A DNA stretch of 64,000 bases from Isoetes taiwanensis. Taxonomy: Eukaryota; Streptophyta; Lycopodiopsida; Isoetales; Isoetaceae. The stretch covers positions 8,070,917-8,134,916 of the forward strand of contig JAJEKV010000041.1 of NCBI GenBank assembly GCA_021234155.1, given 5' to 3'. The notes beneath the pieces are model-generated. The model ran no database searches. It had not been told where the DNA came from and saw only the letters and a program-made list of their open reading frames with translations. Positions 9,601 through 21,600 of the stretch are shown piece by piece. The translations under genes and the position numbers were made by a program. Position 1 is the first letter of the stretch. The number at the start of each line of letters is the position of its first letter.

Positions 9601-12600
9601 GGAAGGCAACTTATATAAATGGAGATTATCCCTGCCCAAAATCAGGCCAATATCGTAGAAGGTAGCAGCAGCCAATCAGAGATTTGGCATAAAAGGTATG
9701 GCTATATCAGTTATGGAAGTTTGCGTACGCTGTCCCATCAATGGTTTACATGGTTTACCTCAAATCCATGATGACAAGTAGGTATGTGAGCCTTGTGTTC
9801 TTGGAAAACAGCATAGGGCTCCGTTTCCTCATGAATCTTAATTTAGAATGCAAAAGCCATTGGAATTGGTGCATGCTGATCTATGTGGCTATATGCCAAC
9901 AAAATCCATTGGTGGTTCACTATATTTCTTCTTGTTGGTGGATGACTACTCAAGAAGAATGTGGGTTTATTTTCTGAAAACAAAAGCAGACGCTTTATAT
10001 CATTTTAAAGTCTTCAAGGCACAAGTGGAATGTGAAACAGGGCAGAAAGTACTCACCTTAAGGATAATAGAGGAGAAGTTTTTGTCCACAAAGTTTAAAT
10101 AATTTTGTGAAGACAATGGCATAAGACAATTGACAAACAACAAAAGGGAGTAGTAGAAAGGCGCAATAGGGCAATTTGTGAAATGGCCAATTGTTTAATG
10201 GCTCAATCGAAGATGCCACATCATTTTTGGGTTGAAGCAATACTCACTGCAGTGTATTTGCTGAATAGAGCAGGGACGAGAATTTTAGATGGAAAGAATA
10301 CATGGGAATTGGTGCCAAGACCAAAGGATAGAAATGTCATTGGATGTAAATGGGTCTATAAGCTAAAGTATAATGCAGATGGGACTGTTGAAAGGCACAA
10401 AGCCAGGCTGGTGGCAAAAAGTTTTGCTCAAAGAGAAGTGGAAGTTTACTTAGACACTTATGCTCTGGTAGCCAAAATGAAAACAGTGAGGTTAGCTATA
10501 TCACTTGTAGATGACCTATTGTCACAGGCAGTTCTCTAAAATTGATTCAACATGAGATAAAACAAGCTAGAGAGTTCTTTGACATGACAAATCTTGGAGA
10601 GTTACACTACTACTTGGCCATTGAAGTGCAAAAGACTGCCAATGGAATCTTTATCTGTCAGAAGAAGTATGCAGCAGATTTACTAAGGAAATTTCATATG
10701 GAGACTGCTAAATCAGCTTCTACGTCAACGGAGGTTGGCATTAAACTTCCTGCTCATGAAAAAGGTGCAAAATTATGCGATGCAACACTCTACAAGCATT
10801 AATAGGAACTTTGAACTATCTCATTGTGACAAGACCTGATATCTCATTTGCCATAGGATTATGGAGTAGATTTTTGGCTAATCCTACTCAAACACATTGG
10901 ATTGCTGCTAAGAGAGTGCTGAGATACATCAAGAGGATGATTTTGGTCTGTCTGAATCAAATGGTCAGCTTGATGTAGTTGGATGCACGGATTCTGACGT
11001 GGCTGGTTGTGTGGACATGAGAAGATCCACAAGTGGTTATGCATTCTCAATTGGAAATGGTGCTGTAACTTGGAAAAACAAAACACTGTTGCAATTAGTA
11101 CTGCTGAAGCAGAATATAAAGGTTGCAGCATTGCAGCATGTGAATCGGTTTGGATTCAAAAATTCATGGAAGAAATTGGGATCCACGACGGCAGACCCAC
11201 TTGCATCTTTACTGATAATATGAGCAGCATACGCGTTGCAACAATCCTATTTTTCATGGCAGAACTAAGCACATTGAGACTACCTACCATTTTGTACGAG
11301 AAAAGGACGAGAATGGAGAAGTTAATATCCAGGAAAAGCCAAGTTTGAAGCTTTCAGATTCGCTCTTGGCGTGAGGAAAGAGCAATCCGGAATATCACAT
11401 TAAGGGGGAGTGTTAGTTAGAATGTATAATGTTATATATGTTGGACATGTAGAATGTATAATGTTATATTTGTTGGACATGTTAAGTCATAAAGTGTAAC
11501 TTATCGTGTAACCTTACCTTGTACCCCATGGCACATTTTGTATTAGCCCATGGGCTCCTTTTGCTTTTTTGCCACTCAACATGAGGACGTGGCAATATAT
11601 ATGTACCATCTGAGTTAGAGTTAGCGTGAGATCACATCCTCCACTCAACAGCAAGGCTAGCTGCTGACCATCTCTTTGAGACACACAATTATAATGCAAT
11701 ACCTGCTAAAGACGGAATGGATGCAAAGAACATCTGTTGTGAACTCTTAGAAAAATACTGAAGTCTGCTCTGCTCTGTTCATATAGCAATCAAGAAGTTT
11801 TAGGTACTAAGATTTTGAAGAAAGAATCGACAAGAGGAGAACATAGATGAGCTGATGAAGATGAAAAGGGAAGAAATGGTGTATATAAGCGAGAAAACCC
11901 TAACTACCAAGACAGTCGAACTAACTAAAGGTAGCAATGGTTTCGAGAATTACATTGCCAAATTTTTTGTTTATAACAGCCTTAGGACACTTTATAACAG
12001 CCTCTACTGACTATTGCCTTGGGGATAATGGGGAGAATTCTAATGTCTATCTTAGGCATGGTCTATAGTCATGAATTTTATTATTTCTTTGTTGCAAAGC
12101 ATAAATGATTTGTACTTTTATTACAGGTACAGGCTTTTTTGCCATCCAAAGTTGCTTTAATCATTCTTGTGACCCAAATGCGGAGGCATTCAAGAGGCAA
12201 AAGGTACTGTAACTGACTTTAGATTCTCTGTAAAGTGATCAACAAGGGAAAAAGACGATTTAACTTGCATTTAGAGAAGTAAACTCATACTTCATTGTCA
12301 TAAGACACGGGAAAATATAAGGAAGATCAGGAGGAAAGAAGTTTTCAATTGAGATATACGGCTTCCGTTGGGCCTAATGCGTTCAATTGGATGTCTAAAC
12401 AACAATCCGCCATCTTTCTTAGCACTAGCAAGGCTGAATTCAAAGCTCTTTCAGCAGGGGTGCAGGAAGCACTTTGGTTACAAAAATTTTTGGAAGGATT
12501 TCAAAGTTTGCATTCAGAAGCTGCAATTGTACAGCGACAATCAGAGTGTTATTCAATTAGTATTCATTCCAGTTTTCCATGCAAGAATCAAGCATCTTGA

Positions 12601-15600
12601 CGCACATCTCCTCTTCTCTAGGGAGCAGTTTCTTGCACATGATTTGGCTTTGTCCTTCTGTTCACAGAACCAGCTCGCAGGTATGTTTACCAAGCCTTTG
12701 GCTAGTGGCAAACCAAAGAGTAGCTAGGGATGGTCAAATTTCAGCTCAAGGGAGAGAAAGAAGCACTAAGCTGAATTTTCAAGGCCACAAAGGTTTAAGG
12801 GAGAGTGTTGGAATAACATTGTAAAGTTACCCCTATATGTAGACTGAAAGCTTTTGAATGTAATACATGGTTGAAGAAAGCCAAAAAGATAGACGACTAA
12901 AACAACTAGCCACTAGTAACTGCCTGACTGTGGCTTATATAAGAGTGCCACGTCAGCAACAAGCGTGCAGTGCCACGTCAGCAGTGTGACGTCATCACTG
13001 ACAAGCCATCATGAGTCTAACACCCCTCCTGATGACTAGCACTGCTGGAATTGTATGTACTAAAAGGAAAAACATGTAAAAGTTGCTTCATATCAAGCAA
13101 GCGTTTGCCCACAAGAGGTTTGGTAAAACCATCTGCTGCTTGATCTTGAGAAGTGCAATGAAAAAGAGAAATAGAGCCACTGTCAAGAACTTCTCGAACA
13201 AAGCAGACTTTGATATCCAAGTGTTTTGTAAGATGATGCCACTTGGAATCCTTAGCATGACAAATAGCTCCCTCATTATCACAGTAAAGATAAGCTGGTG
13301 TGTTCTTGATGCCAAGATCTTCATATAAATGAACCAACCACATCATTTCTTGGACTGCAGTAATCATGGCTTTCAGTTCGGCTTCAGTAGTACTAATACT
13401 ACAAGTATCCTGCTTTTTAGAACTCCATGTAACAGGATTACCAGCAAAAAATGAGACAAACCCAGTAAGAGATCTATGAGACTCAACATCACTGGTGGCA
13501 TGATCTGAATCTGCAAAAAGTAGCAATTGAGGAGAAGAATTACTCATATAGTGAATGCCTTCGGTTGCAGTCCCTTGAAGATAATTAAGAACCTTCTTAG
13601 CTGCTCGCCAGTGAGACTGTTTAGGACGCTGCATAAACCTTGTTAACACTCCCACAATGTAAACAATGTCTGGCCGAGTAACAGTGATAAAGAGAAGTGC
13701 TCCAACCAGCTGCCTATAAAGAGTTGCATCTACATCTTCTTGTTCAGAATCAAGAGTTAAGACATTGCCTGGATCATGAGGAGATTTTGACGACTTACAG
13801 TCTGTCATGTTGAACCTATGAAGTACCTCATTAATATACTTCTGTTGAGCAAGAAAGATACCATGAGATTGCTGCCAAACTTCTAGTCCCAGACAATAAT
13901 GCATAAGACCTAAATCTGTGATCTCAAAGCTGGTGCTAAGAGACTCCTTGGTACTTGATATAAGATCAGTTGCATCTCCTGTTAGTACCATATCATCAAC
14001 ATATAAGAGAAGAATAGAAACTCGAGAACCAATAGTCTTGTAGTATAGATTACAATCTGCCCGTGACCTTTGGTAGCCAAGACTTAAAAGAAAAGAATTA
14101 ATTTTCTGATGCCAACATCTTGGCGCCTGCTTAAGACCATATAAACTTCTTTTGAGTTTACAAACATAATGAGGATATGTAGGATCTTGAAAACGTGGTG
14201 GCTGCTGCATGTAAATATCCTCTTCTAAATCTCCATTAAGAAAGGCCGACTTGAAATCAAACTGATAAACAGACCAAAGTTTGGATGCTGCCAAGGCTAG
14301 GACAGCACGCAAAGTATCCAGACGAACAACGGGAGCAAAAACTTCATTATAATCAAACCCCTCCTGCTGTGTAAAACCCTTGGCCACAAGACGAGCTTTG
14401 TATTTGGATAAGGTGCCATCAGAATGAAATTTGATCTTGTAGACCCACTTTGCACCAATAATATTTGTGTCAGATGGCCTAGGAACTAACTCCCATGCAT
14501 TTTGCTTATGAAGCATATTAATTTCATCCTGCATAGCTTGGAGCCAATGAGAATCTTTGGCAGCTTGAGAAAAAGTAGTAGGTTCCTTATATTCTTGTAT
14601 TTTGGCCATCAAAGCAAAATTACAAGAAACTTCCAAGGGAGGATAATCTGCTAATCTACGAGATCTGCGTAGGGTTCCATCTGTCCCAGCTTGATAACTC
14701 AAGAAATCGACCTGATTTTGTGGAGAAACAGACAATGGAGTGGAAGATGGGGACAATACAGGCTCAACATAATCCAATGGTTCAAACTGGGCATATGGAG
14801 AAGGCTGCAAATCAGGTGGAATATCACTAGGAGAAGCGGGAACATCTGGCTGTAATGAAAGAGGAGAAGAAGGAATACTGGACTGTTGGAATGAGATAGG
14901 TAATGCAGATGGAATAGAAGAAACAAGAGGTAAGGAGGCTGTTGGTGAGACAGAAGCTGATGGTACAGAAACAAAGTCTTTCAAACAATTGGATTTATTG
15001 AAAGGTCTTACCTCAAACAAAGTTTGAAGATTTTGGTCATAGCTGGCAGTTGTGATATCATAAAAATCTGAAGAATAGACTGCGTCTTCAACAAACTGAA
15101 TACTTCGAGATGAGAAAACCTGTTTAGTAAGGGGATTATAGCACCTCCACCCTTTCATATTATCCGGATAACCAATGAAAATAACCTTGAGAGCCCTATC
15201 AGCTAGTTTACCCTGTTTTTGTAAGAGCTCTCTTGGAACTGTGGCATAAGCCAAACACCCAAATACTCGAAAATGGCTGACATCTGGTTTAACTCCATAA
15301 AGGGCCTCAAAAGGAGTCTTCAAATTTAAGGACTTAGTAGGTGCTCTATTAGAGATATAAACTGCTCAAAAATCAAGAGGTAATTGTTTATGCTTGATCA
15401 TACTACGTGCCAAATCCATAAGTGTTCTGTTCTTGCGCTCAGCCACCCCATTTTGTGGATGACATAAGGAACAATAAGTTGCCTATGAATACCTTTAGTA
15501 TCAAGATATTGCTGAAACTGTCCCGAGAGAAATTCGCCAGCATTATCCGTACGAAGGGCTTTAATAGGAGTAGAGAACTCTTTCTCAACTAAAGCACTGA

Positions 15601-18600
15601 AAATTTGGAATTTATGGAAGACATCAGACTTGAGTTTAAGTGTATAAACCCAAGTATACCTGCTGAAATCATCAACAAGGACTCAAAAATACCTGCTACC
15701 TCCTAAAGACTCAATAGGCATATAGCAAATGTCAGCATGGATAAGTTCCAAAGGTTTAGTAGCCCGAGATTCAGCTTGTGATGGATATGCAGCTTGGACT
15801 TGCTTTCCAAGTCTGCAAGCACAACAATCCAACGAACTTCCACTAAGCAATGGTAAGCCTTCAACCATTTTGAACTTAGAAGCAAACCCTAGAGCACCAA
15901 CAGAAATATGGGCATACCTGTCATGCCATAAGGTCTCCAAAGTCTTGGGAACTGCTGCTACTAAAGAGGACTCCACACTTAACGAATTGGTTTTGTTATT
16001 CAAAATATAAAGGCCTTCATCATTCAAATGTCCACAAGCTACTGGAGTGAGAGTTTGCAGATCTACAAACTTGAGAGGATTCTTTTGAGTAACATGAACT
16101 TCCCCATCTGTAAAAATAACTGAATATCCCATTCTTCTTCGATCAAATTCCGAAACACTCAATAGATTTACTAAGAGGCCAGGCACCAAAATGATATCCT
16201 CAATTGTGAGTGAAGTACATTGATCTGTCTGAAACCTGACAGTACCTTTTCCTTTGGACTTGACAGTACCTTTTCCTTTGGACTGAGCAAGATTACCATC
16301 CGCCATTTTCACAACTGTTTGATCATAGGACTTTACATCTGAAAGAAGATTTGCTTTGCCTGCCAAATGCTTAGTAGCTCCAGAATCAACAAGCCAAGCA
16401 TCTTCTGGTAAATTTTTTGCTGCTAGATTAAGAAACTCAGTCTCAATTTCTTGAACAGACATACTAGAAACTTGAGCAGAAAGTTCTTGTGTAGGAAGTG
16501 ATGAAGGAACTGGTGAAGAAATCGGTGATGGAGTTGATACCGGATGTTTGGAGATCTGATCAGAAGATTTTTGTGCCTGATCTTTAAGATATTGAGCCAA
16601 ATCTTTCTGCAATTGCCTACAATCTTTCCTATAATGACCTTTCTTGCCACAGTGCCAGCAAAGAAAGGGTTGAGAAACTGGGGCAGCCATGGATTTAGAA
16701 ACTGGGGCAGCCACGGAACTTGTGGGAGGCAAAGATGTAGGCAAAGTTTTTGAAACACTAGGAAGAGATTGAACCTTTGAAAAATGAGCTGACTCAAGTT
16801 GATCATACCTTTTGTTTTCAAGTTCTGCATCAAGTAGTTGCTGCTGAAACTGACTAAAAGGAATCTTGATCTTGGCCTTCATCTTATAATAATCAGAAAT
16901 ACTCTTGTAATCTCTGGTCAAGCCTTGCAAAGCATACATGATCAAAGTTGGATCATCAATAGTTCCACCAGCTCCAAATAACTTCTCCTTTAGCGCCTTC
17001 AGCTGTTCTATATAATCTTTCATATTAGAACAATCTTGCAGTCTAAGACTATTCATCTTACCCTTAATTGCTAACTGCTGACCAGCTCCTGCTTGTACAC
17101 AAGTTTGCTTAAGAAAGAGAAGAGCATCTTTAAAACTGAAAATGCAAGATTATCCTTCTTTTGCTCTTTTGGAGTAAGAGGAGACCATGTAGGCAGAAGC
17201 ACATCTCCTAGATCATTCAACTGAAGATTGATTTCTAAATTATCTTTCCAAGGATAATAATTGTCTCCATCAAGCAAATTTACTGCTACAAACTTCCAAG
17301 AATGCATGGCAGCCATGATCAAATCGAATCTGAGATTGAAAAGATCCCAACTAGAGAGAAAACCAGGCCAAATGTATGACAAACGTGTCAAGAAAGCTAA
17401 AGATCAAGGGATCCTAAAGCTTTTACTATGAATTCGGCTAAATGACTGAGACGAACACCAAGAACGGCAAAAACGTGCCGGAATTTGGATATCTTTCAGA
17501 AAAAAGCCACGGTGACAGAATTTTGTCTAAAAATAGCAAAAAATTCTTCACGACAGGTCCAAAATTGGACGAAAATTGATTTGCCAAAAAGGCAGCACCA
17601 ATCCAGCACCAATCCGACTCCAACCAAAAAAACACCTAGATGCTATCTTCCGACCATGCCCCGCTCTGATACCATGAAAGCTTTTGAATGTAATACATGG
17701 TTGAAGAAAGCCAAAAAGATAGACGACTAAAACAACTAGCCACTAGTAACTGCCTGACTGTGGCTTATATAAGAGTGCCACGTCAGCAACAAGCGTGCAG
17801 TGCCACGTTACGTCATCACTGACAAGCCATCATGAGTCTAACATAGACGTTGTAATGTCACATGGGTCCAAGGTCTAATGGTCAAATGGTCAAAGGTCAC
17901 ATGGTAACCAGTTAGGTAGAAGTCATATTAGAGTTAGGTAAAGGTCATTTTATGACTGCCACATAAGCAGCATTTATTACCAATATGTAAGATCAACATG
18001 CTCTATCCTCTTGGTCCTCCAATAGTTATATTGGGGATATGCCTTGCGCCAGTGGTATCATGATGTCAAACCAGGAGTTTTGACATAGGGCGTGGCCAGG
18101 ATGGTGAGTGGGTTATCGTGGGCTCCATTTCTTTTCGAAAATAAAATAAAAGTAGATCTTCATCATACTCTGCAGTAAATTAAGACAGTCATGACCTTGC
18201 AAGGTTAAAATCTTTATGTACTTGGGGTGATATTCTGTATCTTGGATGAATTTTTTTGCAGGATAAGGATGGAAAAGCTGTAATTCTCTCTACTCAAAAA
18301 ATTAAAAAAGGACACCAGGTACATGTTGCCAATATATTTATCCAGTGTATGCTTTAATATTGAACGGCTGGATATAATCAACAAGCACTTGTTTGAAGAA
18401 GTTAAAGGATGGAATTAGTATTCATGTCCTCCAAACAAAAGATAGGCCTCCTTGTCTTTTGTGCAAGAAGCAATATATCTACGTAGCATGCACAACATCA
18501 TGAGGTCATATGGAGAAATGAGTCTCCAAGTTGAGCGCCTGGATAGCTTACATCGCCTTACATGTTTCTTGTGCAACACTGAACCTCTTTTGAGTGCCCG

Positions 18601-21600
18601 ACATCTACTCTCGAGAGTATGTTACGGCACAAGCTCGGGGGTGTGGCTCGGAAGACTTGCAGTACTGAACACAGATGCAAAGCCTGTTAATGAACTCCTA
18701 TAGTTTAACATTAAGAACAATAGATTTGAATTATTTGATAAATTAAGTTAACCTTATAAAAATAACCATGTTACTTTAATAATTGAAACTTAAAACTTAA
18801 AAATTGATGACGTTTAAAACTCAGTACGGCCTGATCAATCAACTCTGGCTCAGTCTGGATTCATTCTAGGAGTTTCCGATTTGGGGAGATAACCCAGAAA
18901 AAGCTCAAGGCAGAGCCAACCCAGAAATAGCTCAAGGCAGAGCCTTTTTGAGAAGATCCGATCGAGATAAAACCTGCAAAGACTAAATCGTAGAAGAGTT
19001 CTATGCCAGAGATTAACTTAGAAACCACCAAGTTATATTGCCAGTTTGAATGCCCAGTCCCAGAGAAGTTGATCAGTTGAACAACAGATTCCTCAGATTC
19101 TGGGAAGAACCACAGAAATTTTTTGTGGAGTTCGCAAGTCTGAACCCGGTTGGGTGGTGAATTTGTGCCAGAAGAACGAGTTCCAGAGATTTAAAGCTGT
19201 TTTTGTTTACTTGTTTGCTAGTTTTGCAGGAAGAAAAGTTCATTCCTAACAAAGTATCTTCTGTAGCAAACAACTGTAAATCCTGCAAGGTTTTTAAAAG
19301 CTAGGTAATGTTAATCATAGGTCCAGATCTCCACCTGCCCAAAGGGAGTTGTTCTAAAGCATCAAATAAACTGTTCAGATGATCAATATAAATCTAGTTA
19401 TGCTCCAAACAGTATGTGCTGCTGTTTTGGATGCTTTGTGCATGATTTGAAAATATCAAATTAACTGTTCAAGTTCTTCATAAGGAACTATCTTCTTCTG
19501 TCACTATTGTTAGAGTTAGAAGCGTTCAGACCACAATAACATATGAGCGACCCAGATGAAACCCATGTGCCACGTAATCAATAATGGCTGAAAGACTTAA
19601 GGATTTTCAATGTATTGAAAATAGAGAGAAGATACAAATGACAAGCTTCACTTCGACTCACAACTGGATAAACTAACTACTAGCGTGACTATGGCTTATA
19701 AAGGCTTGCCATGTCAGCAACAAGCATGCTCTATGCCACATCAGCAAGCATGACTATGGATCATGATTGATATGCCATGTCAGCAACAAGCATGCGTGCC
19801 TAGTCATCATGACACGTAGAATACAATATTCTAACATCCCCCCTGATGACTAGCACGACTTATTACAAAACAAACTGAAAGTAAAGAATTCATCCCCCGT
19901 GAGATGATGCCCGAGGTAGAATATGCAAGATTTCCTTCATCTTTTGAAAAGATTTTCCTGCCAAAGGCTTAGTGAAGCCATCAGCTGCTTGATCATGAGT
20001 AGAGCAATATAGAAGAGAGAGAGAACCATTGTCAAGCTGTTCACGTACAAAGCAGAGTTTAATATCCATATGTTTTATTTGGAGATGACCTTTGTAATCC
20101 TTGATATGATAAAGAGCACCACTGTTGTCACAGTGAACAGATGCAGGTTTAATAGGTATACGTAAATCCTCATATAGATGAATAAGCCACAACATTTCTT
20201 GTACAGTCATACAAAAAGCCTTCAGTTCTGCTTCAGTAGTACTGATACTGATACTGGTAGTGGCTTGTTTCTTTGAACACCAAGTAATTGGATTACCTCC
20301 AAAGAATGACACATAACCAGTAAGACATCTTCGATGATCAAGATCTGTGGAAGCCATATCAGAGTCTGTAAACAAAACCAATGTAGGATCACTGTGCCTG
20401 AGATACAAAACTCCTTCTGTTTTAGTGCCTTGTAGATATCTGAGCACAGTCTTAGCTGCTTTCCAATGAGGCTGCTTGGGATGTTGCATGAATCGAGTAA
20501 GAACTCCAACTGCATAAACAATATCTGGACGGGAATGAGTCAAGTACAATAAAGCCCCAACAAGCTGCCTATACAAGGTAGGATCAGCATCTTCATGATC
20601 AGATTCAAGAGTGAGCTTTTGACCAATGTCACATGGTAAAAGTGAAGGCTTGCAATCTGTCATATGAAATCTGTCCAAAAGTTCTGAAATATACTTCTGT
20701 TGAGTGATATGAAGACCAGTAGAAGTCTGCCAAACTTCAAGGCCAAGGCAGTAGTGCATAAGACCTAAATCAGTGACTTCAAACTGTTGGGTAAGAAGCT
20801 CTTTGGTTTGAGAAATAAGATGTTCAGCATCCCCTGTTATGATAGTGTCATCAACATACAACAGAATAATAGAGACAGAGCCACCTTCAAATTTATAGTA
20901 AAGATTAGGATCTGCTCGAGACCTTTGATAACCCATAGAAAGAAGAAAGGAATTAATCTTTAGATGCCAACAGCGAGGTGCCTGTTTTAATCCATACAAA
21001 CTCTTCTTTAGTTTACAAACAAAATCAGGATGAAGCTTATCCTTAAATCCGGGTGGCTGCTGCATATAGAGTTCTTCCTGTAAGTCCCCATTTAGGAATC
21101 AAGTTGATAAAGAGGCCAGCCTTTATGAGCTGCAATAGCCAAGACTGCCCTTAATGTATCCAATCGAACCACTGGTGCAAACACTTCATTGAAATCAAAC
21201 CCTTCCTGTTGAGTATAACCTTTGGCTACCAAACGTGCCTTGTGCTTTGAGAGTGTGCCATCTGAATGATACTTGGTACGAAAAACCCACTTAGCACCAA
21301 TAATATTCTGATTGAGAGGCTTAGGTACCAATTCCCATGTTTGTTGCTTTTGTAGCATGGTAATCTCATCATTCATAGCTTGTACCCAATGAGAGTGTTT
21401 GGCTGCCTCTGTATAAGTTGTAGGATCATTGTCATGAAGAACTTGTGCCATTAAAGCATAGTTACAAGAATAATGAACCGGAGGAAGATTGGCAATCCGT
21501 TGAGATCTTCGAAGTGACTGATTTTCTGTGACAATCATATCAGTTGAGGATGAAGAAGTATCAGAAATTGGAGACTGATAATCAAGGGGTAAAAAATCAC

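Larger units (their letters stand above)
8345..11650 (+). mobile_element. Copia C: 3.3-kb deleted Copia element with GCAAG target duplication
   Basis: The element runs from TGTTAG at 8345 to CTCAACA at 11650 and is flanked by GCAAG on both sides (8340-8344 and 11651-11655), a perfect 5-bp target-site duplication. The left LTR keeps only about 40 bases before jumping into gag, so it lacks most of the LTR and the primer site. The right LTR (11412-11650) follows a purine tract TTAAGGGGGAG. Internal coding is gag, protease, integrase and RT/RNase H with large deletions. It lies in intron 2 of the SET gene in the same orientation as the gene and shares its LTR family with Copia B. Confidence 0.93.
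12845..17843 (-). mobile_element. Copia D: 5.0-kb near-complete Ty1/Copia element, TSD TAGAC
   Basis: Read on the - strand: 5' LTR 17843-17675, primer binding site TGGTATCAGAGC at 17674-17663, gag, protease, integrase, RT, RNase H, purine tract CAGGAGGGG at 13031-13023, 3' LTR 13022-12845. TAGAC flanks both sides (12840-12844 and 17844-17848). The LTRs are identical apart from a 9-10 base deletion in the 17.7-kb copy and very few other changes, which implies a recent insertion. It is antisense to the SET gene in intron 3 and nested inside the LTR of Copia H. Gene order gag-PR-IN-RT-RH establishes Copia. Confidence 0.96.
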
